Counted from the stretch's first letter, positions 1 to 6,688 are shown. The stretch: DNA of 6,781 nucleotides from Bacteroidota bacterium (GCA_030592205.1 JAUVKA010000224.1:1-6781); one strand, 5' to 3'. Numbers and translations: made by a program. The notes: generated by a model not told the origin, from the letters alone.

Positions 1-808
1 GCAGGCTGAAGACTCAGGCATACTCCACAATGCTACCTCCATCAGGAACCTGATTACCGATGGCCTGGTGGACTATCCACGCTTCAACTTTGATGTATTT
101 CCAGATATTACCATGATCAGCGGTGCCGAGCTGCTGGAAACCATCTCTTCGAGCTATGACCGATATGGCACCTCCGATACTATTGTGGTGACGCGCTCCA
201 ATAAGCGAGCAAATAAGTTCAATGCGGGTATCAGGAACCAGATTTTATGGCGTGAAGAACAGGTGTCTCCCGGAGATCTTTTGATGGTGGTAAAAAATAA
301 TTATTTCTGGAAAGATGAAGAGAAGCGTGTTGATTTTATTGCGAACGGAGACATTATCAGAGTAGAGAAGGTGCTCTCCACCGAAGAGGTCCATGGGCAT
401 AAGTTTGCAATTATCTTGATCACATTGCCCGATTATCAGGATATCGAGATGGAGGTGAAAGTTCTCCTTGATGTGATTGACCTTGAAACTCCATCTCTGA
501 GCTACGACCAACAGAAAACACTTTATCTTTCTGTTGCAGAGGATTATCCGAACGAGTCGAGCCGAAGAAAGGTGTCCGAGAAGATATCGACTGATCCCTA
601 TTACAACGCCCTGCAGGTAAAGTTTGCCTATGCAGTCACCTGTCACAAGGCACAGGGCGGGCAATGGAAATCTGTTTTCCTGGACCAGGGCTATTTTACC
701 GATGAGATGCTTTCGCTCGATTATTTACGCTGGTTATATACTGCATTTACCAGGGCTTCTGAAAAGCTTTACCTGGTGAACTTCGCCAAACAGTTTACTC
801 CTCGCTGA
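1..808 (+). CDS. RecD2/UvrD-like superfamily 1 DNA helicase, C-terminal part (5' end outside window)
   Basis: The reading frame is open from base 2 through the TGA at 806-808, giving 268 residues. The GTG at 68 is internal, because the codons before it already read as helicase sequence (AEDSGILHNAT, fragment residues 2-12). Three conserved blocks are visible: IVVTRSNKRAN near residue 61, matching helicase motif IV; YAVTCHKAQGGQW at about 210-222, the UvrD_C_2 signature around motif V; and WLYTAFTRASEKLYLV at about 244-259, motif VI with its arginine. The stretch between them, roughly 85-200, fits the small beta-barrel insertion of RecD2-like enzymes. Family members are ATP-driven 5'-3' DNA helicases of the cytoplasm, used in DNA repair and recombination. 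The Walker A and B part lies upstream of the window. The family call is firm; the exact cellular role and the full length cannot be seen. Confidence 0.9.
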   Translation, partial: QAEDSGILHNATSIRNLITDGLVDYPRFNFDVFPDITMISGAELLETISSSYDRYGTSDTIVVTRSNKRANKFNAGIRNQILWREEQVSPGDLLMVVKNNYFWKDEEKRVDFIANGDIIRVEKVLSTEEVHGHKFAIILITLPDYQDIEMEVKVLLDVIDLETPSLSYDQQKTLYLSVAEDYPNESSRRKVSEKISTDPYYNALQVKFAYAVTCHKAQGGQWKSVFLDQGYFTDEMLSLDYLRWLYTAFTRASEKLYLVNFAKQFTPR

Positions 809-812
809 AAGT

Positions 813-842
813 TTTGATTCTCTGCATAATTACTCATATTTG
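813..842 (+). promoter_or_regulatory. Candidate Bacteroidota-type promoter for the ABC transporter operon
   Basis: TTTG at 813-816 and CATATTTG at 835-842 are separated by 18 bases. They resemble the Bacteroidota primary-sigma consensus of a -33 TTTG and a -7 TAnnTTTG; the -7 element departs only at its first base. Transcription would begin near 850, leaving a leader of roughly 15 bases before the ATG at 865. The site lies in the short gap after the helicase gene, where a promoter is expected. The motif is short and was found by eye, so the call is tentative. Confidence 0.4.
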
Positions 843-851
843 AAATCAAAT
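838..851. promoter_or_regulatory. Perfect palindrome overlapping the -7 region; possible operator
   Basis: ATTTGAAATCAAAT consists of 6-base arms ATTTGA and TCAAAT around a 2-base centre. It covers the proposed -7 element and the likely transcription start, so a dimeric repressor bound there would block the ABC operon. It is AT-rich and short, so chance is a real alternative. No regulator gene is visible nearby. Confidence 0.3.
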
Positions 852-864
852 CACATTTAGGCAT

Positions 865-1761
865 ATGAAAGCGGTTGAAGTAAACCATCTATACAAATCA
901 TACACTGGTAAGAGGGCGGTGGAGGATTTATCCTTTTCTGTGGATCCGGGAGAAATCCTGGGACTTATCGGGCCCAATGGAGCAGGTAAAAGCAGCACCA
1001 TAAAAATTATTCTTGATTTTATGAAACCCGATTCGGGTGAGGTGAAAATATTTGGTCAACAGATGGATGAAGCCTGCAAAAATCAGATTGGCTACCTGCC
1101 TGAAGAGAAGGGATTGTATAAAAAACTGACTGCTATTGACCTCATTCTTTACTTTGCCTCCTTAAAAGGGATGGATAAGTCTTCAGCCAAAGAAAAAGCA
1201 GATGTCCTACTCAGGAGAACAGGTATGTTTGAGAGTAGAAAGAAAAAAATCAAGGAGATGAGCAAGGGAATGGGACAGGTTATACAGTTCATCGTAACCA
1301 TTATTCATGACCCGAAGTTGATCATAATGGATGAACCATTCTCCGGTATGGATCCTGTAAACACAGAGCTGATGAAAAACATAGTCAGTGATTTAAGGGA
1401 TAATGGGAAAACAATTATTCTAAGCACCCATCAGATGAATCAGGTGGAGGAAATCTGTGACCGTGTATTGATGGTAAACGACGGGAGTGAGGTTCTTTAT
1501 GGAAGTATTGAGGAGGTGAAGGCAAGGTTCAGACAACACTCGGTTCAGGTGAATGTTGAAGGGGAAATTGGTGACTTGCCCGGAGTTATTGAGAAAAAGC
1601 TAAATAAAGATTTTGTAGAACTGGTACTGGCATCGGACACAAGGCCTCAGATCATTCTTGATCGAATAAGAGAACAGGGGATAGACATCAATCGCTTTGA
1701 AGTTAAAACACCTTCCTTGAATGAGATTTTTTTAAAATTAGCAGGAGCAGATCATGAATAA
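865..1761 (+). CDS. ABC transporter ATP-binding protein, NatA-like
   Basis: This 298-residue protein is the cytoplasmic ATPase of an ABC-2 exporter. Walker A is GPNGAGKSS at 36-44. The Q-loop region reads IGYLPEEKGLY at 75-85, with Glu in the usual Gln place as in NatA-type proteins. The signature is MSKGMGQ at 132-138, a variant of LSGGQ. Walker B is LIIMDEP at 152-158, the D-loop SGMDP at 160-164 and the H-loop histidine is H189 in STHQ. The C-terminal 80 or so residues form a DUF4162-like domain ending in PSLNEIFLKLAG, typical of this subfamily. The ATG at 865 gives a normal N-terminus, with only a weak AGG upstream. The gene overlaps the permease gene by 8 bases, so the two are cotranscribed and probably translationally coupled. 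NatA itself takes part in sodium export in Bacillus, but this subfamily is broad and the substrate here is unknown. Confidence 0.93.
   Translation: MKAVEVNHLYKSYTGKRAVEDLSFSVDPGEILGLIGPNGAGKSSTIKIILDFMKPDSGEVKIFGQQMDEACKNQIGYLPEEKGLYKKLTAIDLILYFASLKGMDKSSAKEKADVLLRRTGMFESRKKKIKEMSKGMGQVIQFIVTIIHDPKLIIMDEPFSGMDPVNTELMKNIVSDLRDNGKTIILSTHQMNQVEEICDRVLMVNDGSEVLYGSIEEVKARFRQHSVQVNVEGEIGDLPGVIEKKLNKDFVELVLASDTRPQIILDRIREQGIDINRFEVKTPSLNEIFLKLAGADHE
1743..1747 (+). promoter_or_regulatory. Shine-Dalgarno site for the permease, inside the ATPase gene
   Basis: AGGAG lies 6 bases before the ATG at 1754, an ideal spacing. It is the clearest ribosome binding site in the window, and it supports the overlapping start of the permease and coupled translation with the ATPase gene. 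Confidence 0.6.
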
Positions 1762-2971
1762 GACCTATTTGATATTCAAACACGAATTTTTACTTGCCAT
1801 CAGAAGGCCCGGTTTTATTATTCTAAGCCTTATTGTACCGGTAATGGCCCTCTTGGGCATCGGTATTATTAAATTAGTAAGTAGTCTGTCTGATGCACCT
1901 GCAAATGAAATTACTGTCATCGGATATGTGGATGAAGTTGGGATTTTTGATAGTCAAACCACCGAGGGTTTTGACAGACTTGTCCCTTTTTCATCTATGG
2001 AAGGAGCCGGTGAGGCTCTGGCCAGACAGGAAATTTCAGAGTTCATCATTATCCCTTCGGATTACACTTCTTCAGGTGTTGTTAAGCGGTACACGCTCCA
2101 GAAAGAGCCTCAAACGCCTCCTGCTACTGAAGTGTATATTAAGAGTTTTCTTACAGCGAGTCTTCTGAAAGAAAGGGTGCCTGCCCATATTGTCTCACTT
2201 ATCTTATCCCCAATAAATCTTGAAGTTTCCCGCATCACCGAGCAGGGAGAAATTGCTATCGAAAAGCGTAATGTTGGTAATATTATTATCCCGGCATTAT
2301 TCTCTCTTCTGCTGTCGCTTGCACTTATGTTTGGGGCTACCTCCTTAATTAGTGGATTGGGAGAGGAAAAGGAAAGTCGTCTCATAGAGGTATTATTTTC
2401 CTCGGTTTCCATTCGCCAATTACTCCTGGGTAAAATATTGGCCTTGGGTATTGCCGGTCTGTTACAGGTTTTGGTATGGTTAATCTCAGCCCCCTTAATA
2501 CTAAACCTTGCTTCATCCTCTTTTGGTGGATTTATGAGTAGCATTCAGCTACCGGCCAATTTTTTGATCCTGGGAGTTGTATATTTCGTTTTGGGTTACC
2601 TGCTTTTCGCAGTTCTCTCCATCGGTATCGGAGCTATCAGTCCCAGTGCCAGGGAAGGCAGCCAGCTATCTATGTTCTATGTGATGTTGGGCTTTGTGCC
2701 ACTCTGGTTTTCTTCCTTGCTCATGGCTTTCCCCAATAGTTCTATCTGGGTTTTTCTGTCTATTTTCCCCATCACCGCACCTGTTCAGACCATGTTAAGG
2801 TTGGGTGTCTCGGATATCCCTGCATGGCAGATATTAACCAGCATCGGAGTACTTGTGATTTCAATTGTCGGGGGACTTTTTCTTTCCATAAAGGTTTTCA
2901 GGATGCATATGTTAATGCACGGAAAGAGGCCTGGAATTGCAGAAATCAGGCTTAACTTGAAAAACGCCTGA
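1754..2971 (+). CDS. ABC-2 type transporter permease, NatB-like
   Basis: This 405-residue membrane protein is the channel partner of the ATPase encoded just upstream. The first helix is at about 19-42, followed by an extracytoplasmic domain (about 43-175) that opens with VIGYVDEVGIFD, a pattern seen in NatB-type permeases. Further hydrophobic segments lie at about 177-200, 226-252, 266-295, 303-325, 330-346 and 358-382. Between the second and third helices is the cytoplasmic coupling segment, EEKESRLIEVLFSS from residue 204, followed by GK; this acidic-basic pattern is characteristic of ABC2_membrane_3 proteins and is thought to contact the ATPase. Helix limits were judged by eye. The length is usual for the family. 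The substrate cannot be deduced; known members export sodium, drugs or other small molecules. Confidence 0.9.
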   Translation: MNKTYLIFKHEFLLAIRRPGFIILSLIVPVMALLGIGIIKLVSSLSDAPANEITVIGYVDEVGIFDSQTTEGFDRLVPFSSMEGAGEALARQEISEFIIIPSDYTSSGVVKRYTLQKEPQTPPATEVYIKSFLTASLLKERVPAHIVSLILSPINLEVSRITEQGEIAIEKRNVGNIIIPALFSLLLSLALMFGATSLISGLGEEKESRLIEVLFSSVSIRQLLLGKILALGIAGLLQVLVWLISAPLILNLASSSFGGFMSSIQLPANFLILGVVYFVLGYLLFAVLSIGIGAISPSAREGSQLSMFYVMLGFVPLWFSSLLMAFPNSSIWVFLSIFPITAPVQTMLRLGVSDIPAWQILTSIGVLVISIVGGLFLSIKVFRMHMLMHGKRPGIAEIRLNLKNA

Positions 2972-3011
2972 AACCCACGTTTGATTCTGTTTACTCAGTA
3001 TTAGCAATATC

Positions 3012-3038
3012 AACCTCAATTTCGTAACTTATGAGGTT
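3012..3038. promoter_or_regulatory. Inverted repeat in the leader region of the sensor phosphatase gene
   Basis: AACCTCA at 3012-3018 and TGAGGTT at 3032-3038 are perfect 7-base inverted arms around 13 bases. They sit in the 100-base gap between the permease and the phosphatase gene. There is no U-rich run after the second arm, so a Rho-independent terminator is unlikely. A regulator site or a weak hairpin in the 5' leader is more plausible. No convincing -33/-7 promoter was recognised in this gap, although the gene probably has one. Confidence 0.3.
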
Positions 3039-3071
3039 AAATTAAAACGCTAGTTAATAACTCATTATCCC

Positions 3072-5270
3072 ATGAAAAATCCATTTCGCGTATTTTTCAG
3101 GATCATAGTTCCCATCATCACCTTCAGTTTTGTTCATTGTTTAGATGGTACTACCCAAAACCAACAAGCCATCGATTCTCTAAAACAGTTAATTGATGAG
3201 TCGAAACAGGATACCAATCAGGTAAAGTTATTAGTGAATGTGGGTAACAATTACTTTAGCAGGATCCCTGACAGTGCCTTGCTATATTTTCAAGAAGCCT
3301 TAGATATTTCAGAAAAGCTAGATTACAAATGGGGTTTAGCAGAAAGTAACAGGCGAATAGGCATTTCCTACCGTCATAAAGGATTTAATGACGAAGCAAT
3401 CGAGTATTTATTTAAAGCACTGAACATATTTAAAGAAATAGATGATAAAAGCGCTGTATCCACATGCTACAACAATATCGGTTGGGTTCATAAACTTCAA
3501 AGCAATCATGACAAGGCGATTGAGTGTTTTTATGAAGCCTTAAACATTGCTGAAGATTTAGGTGATAAAAGGAAGATGGCAATGTCCTATAATAATATTG
3601 GAAATGTACATTCAGATCAGGGGACGAATGATAAAGCAATTGAATTTTATGAAGAAGCTCTTGAGTTATATGTAGAGATTGGCTATAAAAGAGGAGCAGC
3701 AATTTGTTACGGAAATATTGGCAATAACTACATGAAAGAAGGATCTTTTAATGAAGCTATTGAATATCAGGAAAAGGCTCTTAGAATAAATCTGGAACTT
3801 GGCAATAAGATTGGAACATCAATCTGTTACAACAATATGGGTGAAGCCTACGATAAGCTGGGCTATTTTGATGAGGCGATTGAGTATACCTTAAAAGCAG
3901 TTGTATTATTTGAAGAAATGGGATATAAAGAAGGGATATCAAGTGCTTACGGAAATATTGCCTACTTCAATCTGGAGATTGAAGAATCACCTGACTTATC
4001 AGAAACTCAACGGATTTATCACCTTAACAAGACTATTGAGTATGGTAATATAGCGATAGGACTGGCTCAGGAAATGAAATCAATTTTCATTGAATATGAG
4101 GCAGCAAGTGCACTAATGGAAGCCTACAAAAGGTTTGGTAACCATAAAAAAACTCTTGAGTTCGCGGAGATCATGATTGCTACCAAGGACAGTATGTTTC
4201 ATGAGGAGAAAACAAATGCCATCCTGGAGATAGAAGCAAGGTATGAAACGGAGAAGAAACAGCAGCAGATTGAGTTGCAGGAATCCCAACTGGTGGCTAA
4301 GGATGCTCAAATCAAGCAGCAAAAAACATTTAGAAATGCCCTGGCAGCCGGGCTCTTTGCGGTTGTACTCGTTGTAATAGTTTTTGTCTATGCATATAGC
4401 CAGAAAAGGAAGGCCAATAAGAAGATTGTGGAACAAAATAATCAGATCCTGGAGGCAAATGAGGAGTTGAAGGTTTTAAATGAGGCCATAAACAAACAGA
4501 ATCATGAGATCATCGATAGCATCTCTTATGCAGAAAGGATACAGGCTGCCATGTTGCCTCCTGAAACCTATATTACGGAGCTTCTAAATGAGAATTTTAT
4601 TCTTTATAAGCCCAGGGATATAGTAAGCGGGGATTTTTATTGGATTAAACAGGTGAACCAATATGTCGTTTTGGTAGCTGCCGATTGCACAGGTCATGGC
4701 GTTCCAGGTGCATTTATGAGCATGCTTGGGATAAGTTATTTGACTGAAATAGTGCAAAGAAGGGAGATAACTCAGGCAAACCAGGTTTTGAATGAACTAA
4801 GAAAACAGATCAAGTATTCCCTCAGGCAGCATGGAGAACGCGATGAATCAAAAGATGGCATTGATCTGGCATTGTGTGTATTGGACCTGAAAAATAACAT
4901 GATGCAATATTCAGGAGCAAATAATCCATTGTACCTGATCAGAGATGTAAATGGTAAACCTGAATTAAAAGAATTTAAGGCCGACCGGATGCCTCTGGGG
5001 TATTATCTGGGTAAGGACAGAACATTTACCAATCATGATATAGCGCTGGAAGAGGGTGATACAATTTATCTGTTCTCTGATGGATTTATTGATCAGAAAG
5101 GGGGTAAGGACAATAAGAGATACATGAGTAAAGGTTTTAAAAACACACTCTTAGAAATTCAGGACCAATCTATGCATGATCAGAAAGTGATTCTGGATAA
5201 AAAGCTATCTGCTTGGATGGGGAGTAATTCTCAACTGGATGATATACTGGTTATTGGTGTGAGGGTGTAA
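3072..5270 (+). CDS. TPR sensor protein with C-terminal SpoIIE/PP2C serine phosphatase domain
   Basis: This 732-residue protein is a membrane-bound signalling phosphatase. Residues 1-24 form a basic then hydrophobic segment, either a signal peptide or an N-terminal anchor. Residues 51-289 are TPRs with a 40-residue period (units start at 51, 90, 130, 170, 210, 250), and degenerate helices run to about 365. A charged coiled-coil stretch (about 370-415) leads to a transmembrane helix at about 422-442, then a second coiled coil (445-475) and a SpoIIE domain from about 480 starting SYAERIQAAMLPP. Putative metal-binding aspartates are D521 (GDFYW), D538 (ADCTGHG), D670 (FSDGF) and D724 (LDD), so the enzyme looks active. 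Family members dephosphorylate STAS-type anti-sigma antagonists in partner-switching pathways. The TPRs would be periplasmic and the phosphatase cytoplasmic. No kinase or STAS gene is nearby, and the ATG has no clear Shine-Dalgarno site. Confidence 0.92.
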   Translation: MKNPFRVFFRIIVPIITFSFVHCLDGTTQNQQAIDSLKQLIDESKQDTNQVKLLVNVGNNYFSRIPDSALLYFQEALDISEKLDYKWGLAESNRRIGISYRHKGFNDEAIEYLFKALNIFKEIDDKSAVSTCYNNIGWVHKLQSNHDKAIECFYEALNIAEDLGDKRKMAMSYNNIGNVHSDQGTNDKAIEFYEEALELYVEIGYKRGAAICYGNIGNNYMKEGSFNEAIEYQEKALRINLELGNKIGTSICYNNMGEAYDKLGYFDEAIEYTLKAVVLFEEMGYKEGISSAYGNIAYFNLEIEESPDLSETQRIYHLNKTIEYGNIAIGLAQEMKSIFIEYEAASALMEAYKRFGNHKKTLEFAEIMIATKDSMFHEEKTNAILEIEARYETEKKQQQIELQESQLVAKDAQIKQQKTFRNALAAGLFAVVLVVIVFVYAYSQKRKANKKIVEQNNQILEANEELKVLNEAINKQNHEIIDSISYAERIQAAMLPPETYITELLNENFILYKPRDIVSGDFYWIKQVNQYVVLVAADCTGHGVPGAFMSMLGISYLTEIVQRREITQANQVLNELRKQIKYSLRQHGERDESKDGIDLALCVLDLKNNMMQYSGANNPLYLIRDVNGKPELKEFKADRMPLGYYLGKDRTFTNHDIALEEGDTIYLFSDGFIDQKGGKDNKRYMSKGFKNTLLEIQDQSMHDQKVILDKKLSAWMGSNSQLDDILVIGVRV
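3339..3938 (+). repeat. Five in-frame 120-base units encoding TPRs
   Basis: Five successive 40-residue units begin at protein residues 90, 130, 170, 210 and 250. They share a pattern of (C/S)YNNIG, then a G or equivalent, then (D/N)(K/E)AIE and EAL. A less regular 39-residue unit precedes them from base 3222. The DNA copies have diverged clearly, so this is an old protein repeat and not a recent expansion. The 40-residue period, longer than the canonical 34, resembles TPR_12-type repeats. Confidence 0.75.
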
Positions 5271-5278
5271 ATCGTAGC

Positions 5279-5310
5279 TTACTCCCCGATAATCTTCACC
5301 AGGGCGCGCT
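5279..5310 (-). pseudogene. Remnant of the yjbQ 3' end (copy of 6227-6258)
   Basis: Read on the minus strand, this 32-base segment encodes RALVKIIGE and a TAA stop, exactly the C-terminus of the YjbQ protein encoded about 950 bases away. It matches 6227-6258 at 31 of 32 positions, and the one difference (GAG for GAA) is synonymous. A TAG codon lies immediately before it in frame and the homology stops abruptly at both ends, so it is a scar and not a gene. It lies between the propeller gene stop and the phosphatase gene stop. Confidence 0.8.
5279..5310. repeat. Direct repeat, distal copy
   Basis: One of two direct copies that bracket the propeller gene. The exact match covers 28 bases (5283-5310 against 6231-6258); counting through the stop codon it is 31 of 32 bases. 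It may be an insertion or recombination junction, the right or left end of a small integrated segment. Confidence 0.8.
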
Positions 5311-5347
5311 ATTTTTCTGTGCCTGTTGGAAAGGAAGAATGATTTAC

Positions 5348-6208
5348 TCAAACAATGGGATGTGTGTCAAGTATGGCGCCTCTGACACCTAAGAGCTGAT
5401 TGTCAGTAATCTTCTTCACAAGTTTGAAAGTGCTCCTGTCAATCACATAGATTACACCTGGGGTATTTTTACGCTTTTCACGAGTTGCCTTTTGTCCCCC
5501 ACAGAAGAAAATATGCTGGTCATCGTGACAGAGAGCTTTACAGAATGATTCGTCAGGATTATGTTCCCAGACCAGTTCGCCTTCCACCATTAAACCTGAT
5601 GTATTGGGATGCAGTATTTTTTTATCCTTACTGGAGGAAGAGCAGATAGCCATCATTTTATCTTCTACGTACTGAAAATCGTGTGACTCCCATGCATAGG
5701 CGAATTTCTCAATCACATTGAATTTCTCGTCGGTCTTCAGTACGCCACTCTCTCCATATTGTTTATGATTAAGCCAGTTCAGGTTAATAAAAAATGCTCC
5801 CTGATATTTAACAATATTATTAATGTGGTTGTAGTTAAGTTTGTATTTGACCCTTCTGTCGGGGTATGGCGGCTGAACCTTAATTTTCTGCTTTCGTTTT
5901 AGATCTTTATCATAAATCCAGATCTGATTTTTTTTGGTGGCTGTTGTGTAGAGTCTTTCATCATAATAATTCATCTGATGAAAACCGGGAGATGGAATAT
6001 AGAGCCTGGTTTTTTTTAAGAGTGAGAAATCACTTCGCCTTATCTTATATAGCCTGTTCAGGCTGGCTACAAACAGCATATCTTCTTGCTGGCAGATTCC
6101 CATCAAAGGTCCATTTTCTGAAGTTTGAAAAACTACCTGATATTCCTGTGTCTCAGTGTTAAAACGGACTACCTGTCCGTTCACTGTTGCTAGAAGAAGT
6201 AAGGCCAT
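5348..6208 (-). CDS. Predicted six-bladed beta-propeller protein of unknown function
   Basis: I do not recognise this 286-residue protein as a named family. It is built from about six units of 45-50 residues, each with an inner strand of the type LLLATVNG, MLFVASLN, ERLYTTATK, AFFINLNW, KMMAICSSS or HIFFCGG, followed by a strand naming a value (VVRFNTET, LYKIRRSD, IWIYDKD, GVLKTDEKF, IYVIDRST). This is the pattern of NHL/YVTN-like propellers. Histidines H77, H128 and H176 occupy the same place in three successive units. The N-terminus MALLLLATVNG reads as the first strand, not as a signal peptide, so a cytoplasmic location is likely. The ATG follows the yjbQ stop by 18 bases on the same strand, without a Shine-Dalgarno site, which suggests cotranscription. 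The gene is flanked by direct copies of the yjbQ 3' end, a sign of insertion. Confidence 0.75.
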   Translation of the reverse strand: MALLLLATVNGQVVRFNTETQEYQVVFQTSENGPLMGICQQEDMLFVASLNRLYKIRRSDFSLLKKTRLYIPSPGFHQMNYYDERLYTTATKKNQIWIYDKDLKRKQKIKVQPPYPDRRVKYKLNYNHINNIVKYQGAFFINLNWLNHKQYGESGVLKTDEKFNVIEKFAYAWESHDFQYVEDKMMAICSSSSKDKKILHPNTSGLMVEGELVWEHNPDESFCKALCHDDQHIFFCGGQKATREKRKNTPGVIYVIDRSTFKLVKKITDNQLLGVRGAILDTHPIV

Positions 6209-6226
6209 TTGTTATTTGTTCAGTTA

Positions 6227-6258
6227 TTATTCCCCGATAATCTTCACCAGGGCGCGCT
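6227..6258. repeat. Direct repeat, proximal copy (3' end of yjbQ)
   Basis: This copy is the intact C-terminal coding end of yjbQ with its stop. It pairs with the copy at 5279-5310 in the same orientation, and the two enclose the propeller gene in a unit of about 948 bases (distance between copies). The left limit of homology coincides with the yjbQ stop codon. Confidence 0.8.
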
Positions 6259-6643
6259 TGCGGCGCTTGCCGTCAAACTCCCCGTAAAAGATTTGTTCCC
6301 AGGGGCCAAAATCGAGTTGCCCCTTGGTTATGGCAACCACTACTTCGCGGCCCATCAGGGTGCGTTTGATATGGGCATCAGCATTGTCTTCATAACCATT
6401 GTGCCTGTACTGGCTATATGGTTTTTCCGGAGCCAGTTTCTCCAGCCACACTTCGAAATCGTGATGCAGACCGGGTTCATCATCATTAATGAATACAGAT
6501 GAGGTGATGTGCATGGCGTTTACCAGTACCATGCCTTCCTGAACGCCGCTATCGCGGATGCACTCTTCAACCTGAGGGCTTATATTGATCAACTCCCTGC
6601 GCTGTTTGATTTCGAACCAGAGTTCTTTACGATATGATTTCAT
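6227..6643 (-). CDS. yjbQ: YjbQ/UPF0047 family protein (secondary thiamine-phosphate synthase type)
   Basis: This 138-residue cytoplasmic protein shows the whole family pattern: NAMHITSSVFIND at 42-54 with the conserved H45, DFEVWLEKLAP at 62-72, YRHNGYEDNADAH at 79-91 with H81, N87, D89 and H91, then KGQLDFGPWEQI at 107-118 and EFDGKRRKR at 122-130. The conserved histidines are thought to form a metal or active site. E. coli YjbQ has weak thiamine-phosphate synthase activity and can replace ThiE when overproduced, but the main physiological role is not settled. I chose the ATG at 6641-6643 (MKSYRKELWFEI), which fits the usual family start and length; a TTG start at 6664 would add seven unlikely residues. 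The propeller gene follows by 18 bases. The last 32 bases are duplicated at 5279-5310. Confidence 0.92.
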   Translation of the reverse strand: MKSYRKELWFEIKQRRELINISPQVEECIRDSGVQEGMVLVNAMHITSSVFINDDEPGLHHDFEVWLEKLAPEKPYSQYRHNGYEDNADAHIKRTLMGREVVVAITKGQLDFGPWEQIFYGEFDGKRRKRALVKIIGE

Positions 6644-6665
6644 AATCATCAAGTTTAGTAGCAAG

Positions 6666-6681
6666 TTAGAAAAGTTTCTAA
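6666..6681. promoter_or_regulatory. Perfect 16-base palindrome upstream of yjbQ; possible operator
   Basis: TTAGAAAAGTTTCTAA has 7-base arms TTAGAAA and TTTCTAA around AG. It lies in the 45-base gap between the preceding gene's stop and the yjbQ ATG, 23 bases upstream of that start. The 2-base centre is too small for a terminator hairpin and there is no U-run in the right place, so a dimeric regulator site fits better. No clear promoter element was identified around it. Confidence 0.35.
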
Positions 6682-6688
6682 AATGAAA

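Noticed and set aside
245..664. Minus-strand open frame of 139 codons inside the helicase gene
   Set aside because: The plus strand carries conserved helicase motifs across this span, so the opposite frame is a shadow.
2110..2544. Minus-strand open frame of 144 codons inside the permease gene
   Set aside because: It lies entirely within a clearly recognisable ABC-2 permease and has no coherent domain or ribosome binding site.
3129..3140. Possible lipoprotein lipobox, FVHC at residues 20-23 of the sensor phosphatase
   Set aside because: The His before the cysteine does not fit the small-residue requirement of a lipobox; a plain signal peptide or anchor is more likely.
5271..5347. Possible bidirectional terminator between the convergent phosphatase and propeller genes
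   Set aside because: No GC-rich stem followed by a T-run was found on either strand; the segment is mostly the yjbQ tail copy.
6209..6502. Plus-strand open frame of 97 codons opposite yjbQ
   Set aside because: It is the antisense shadow of a strongly conserved YjbQ gene, and its translation resembles no protein family.
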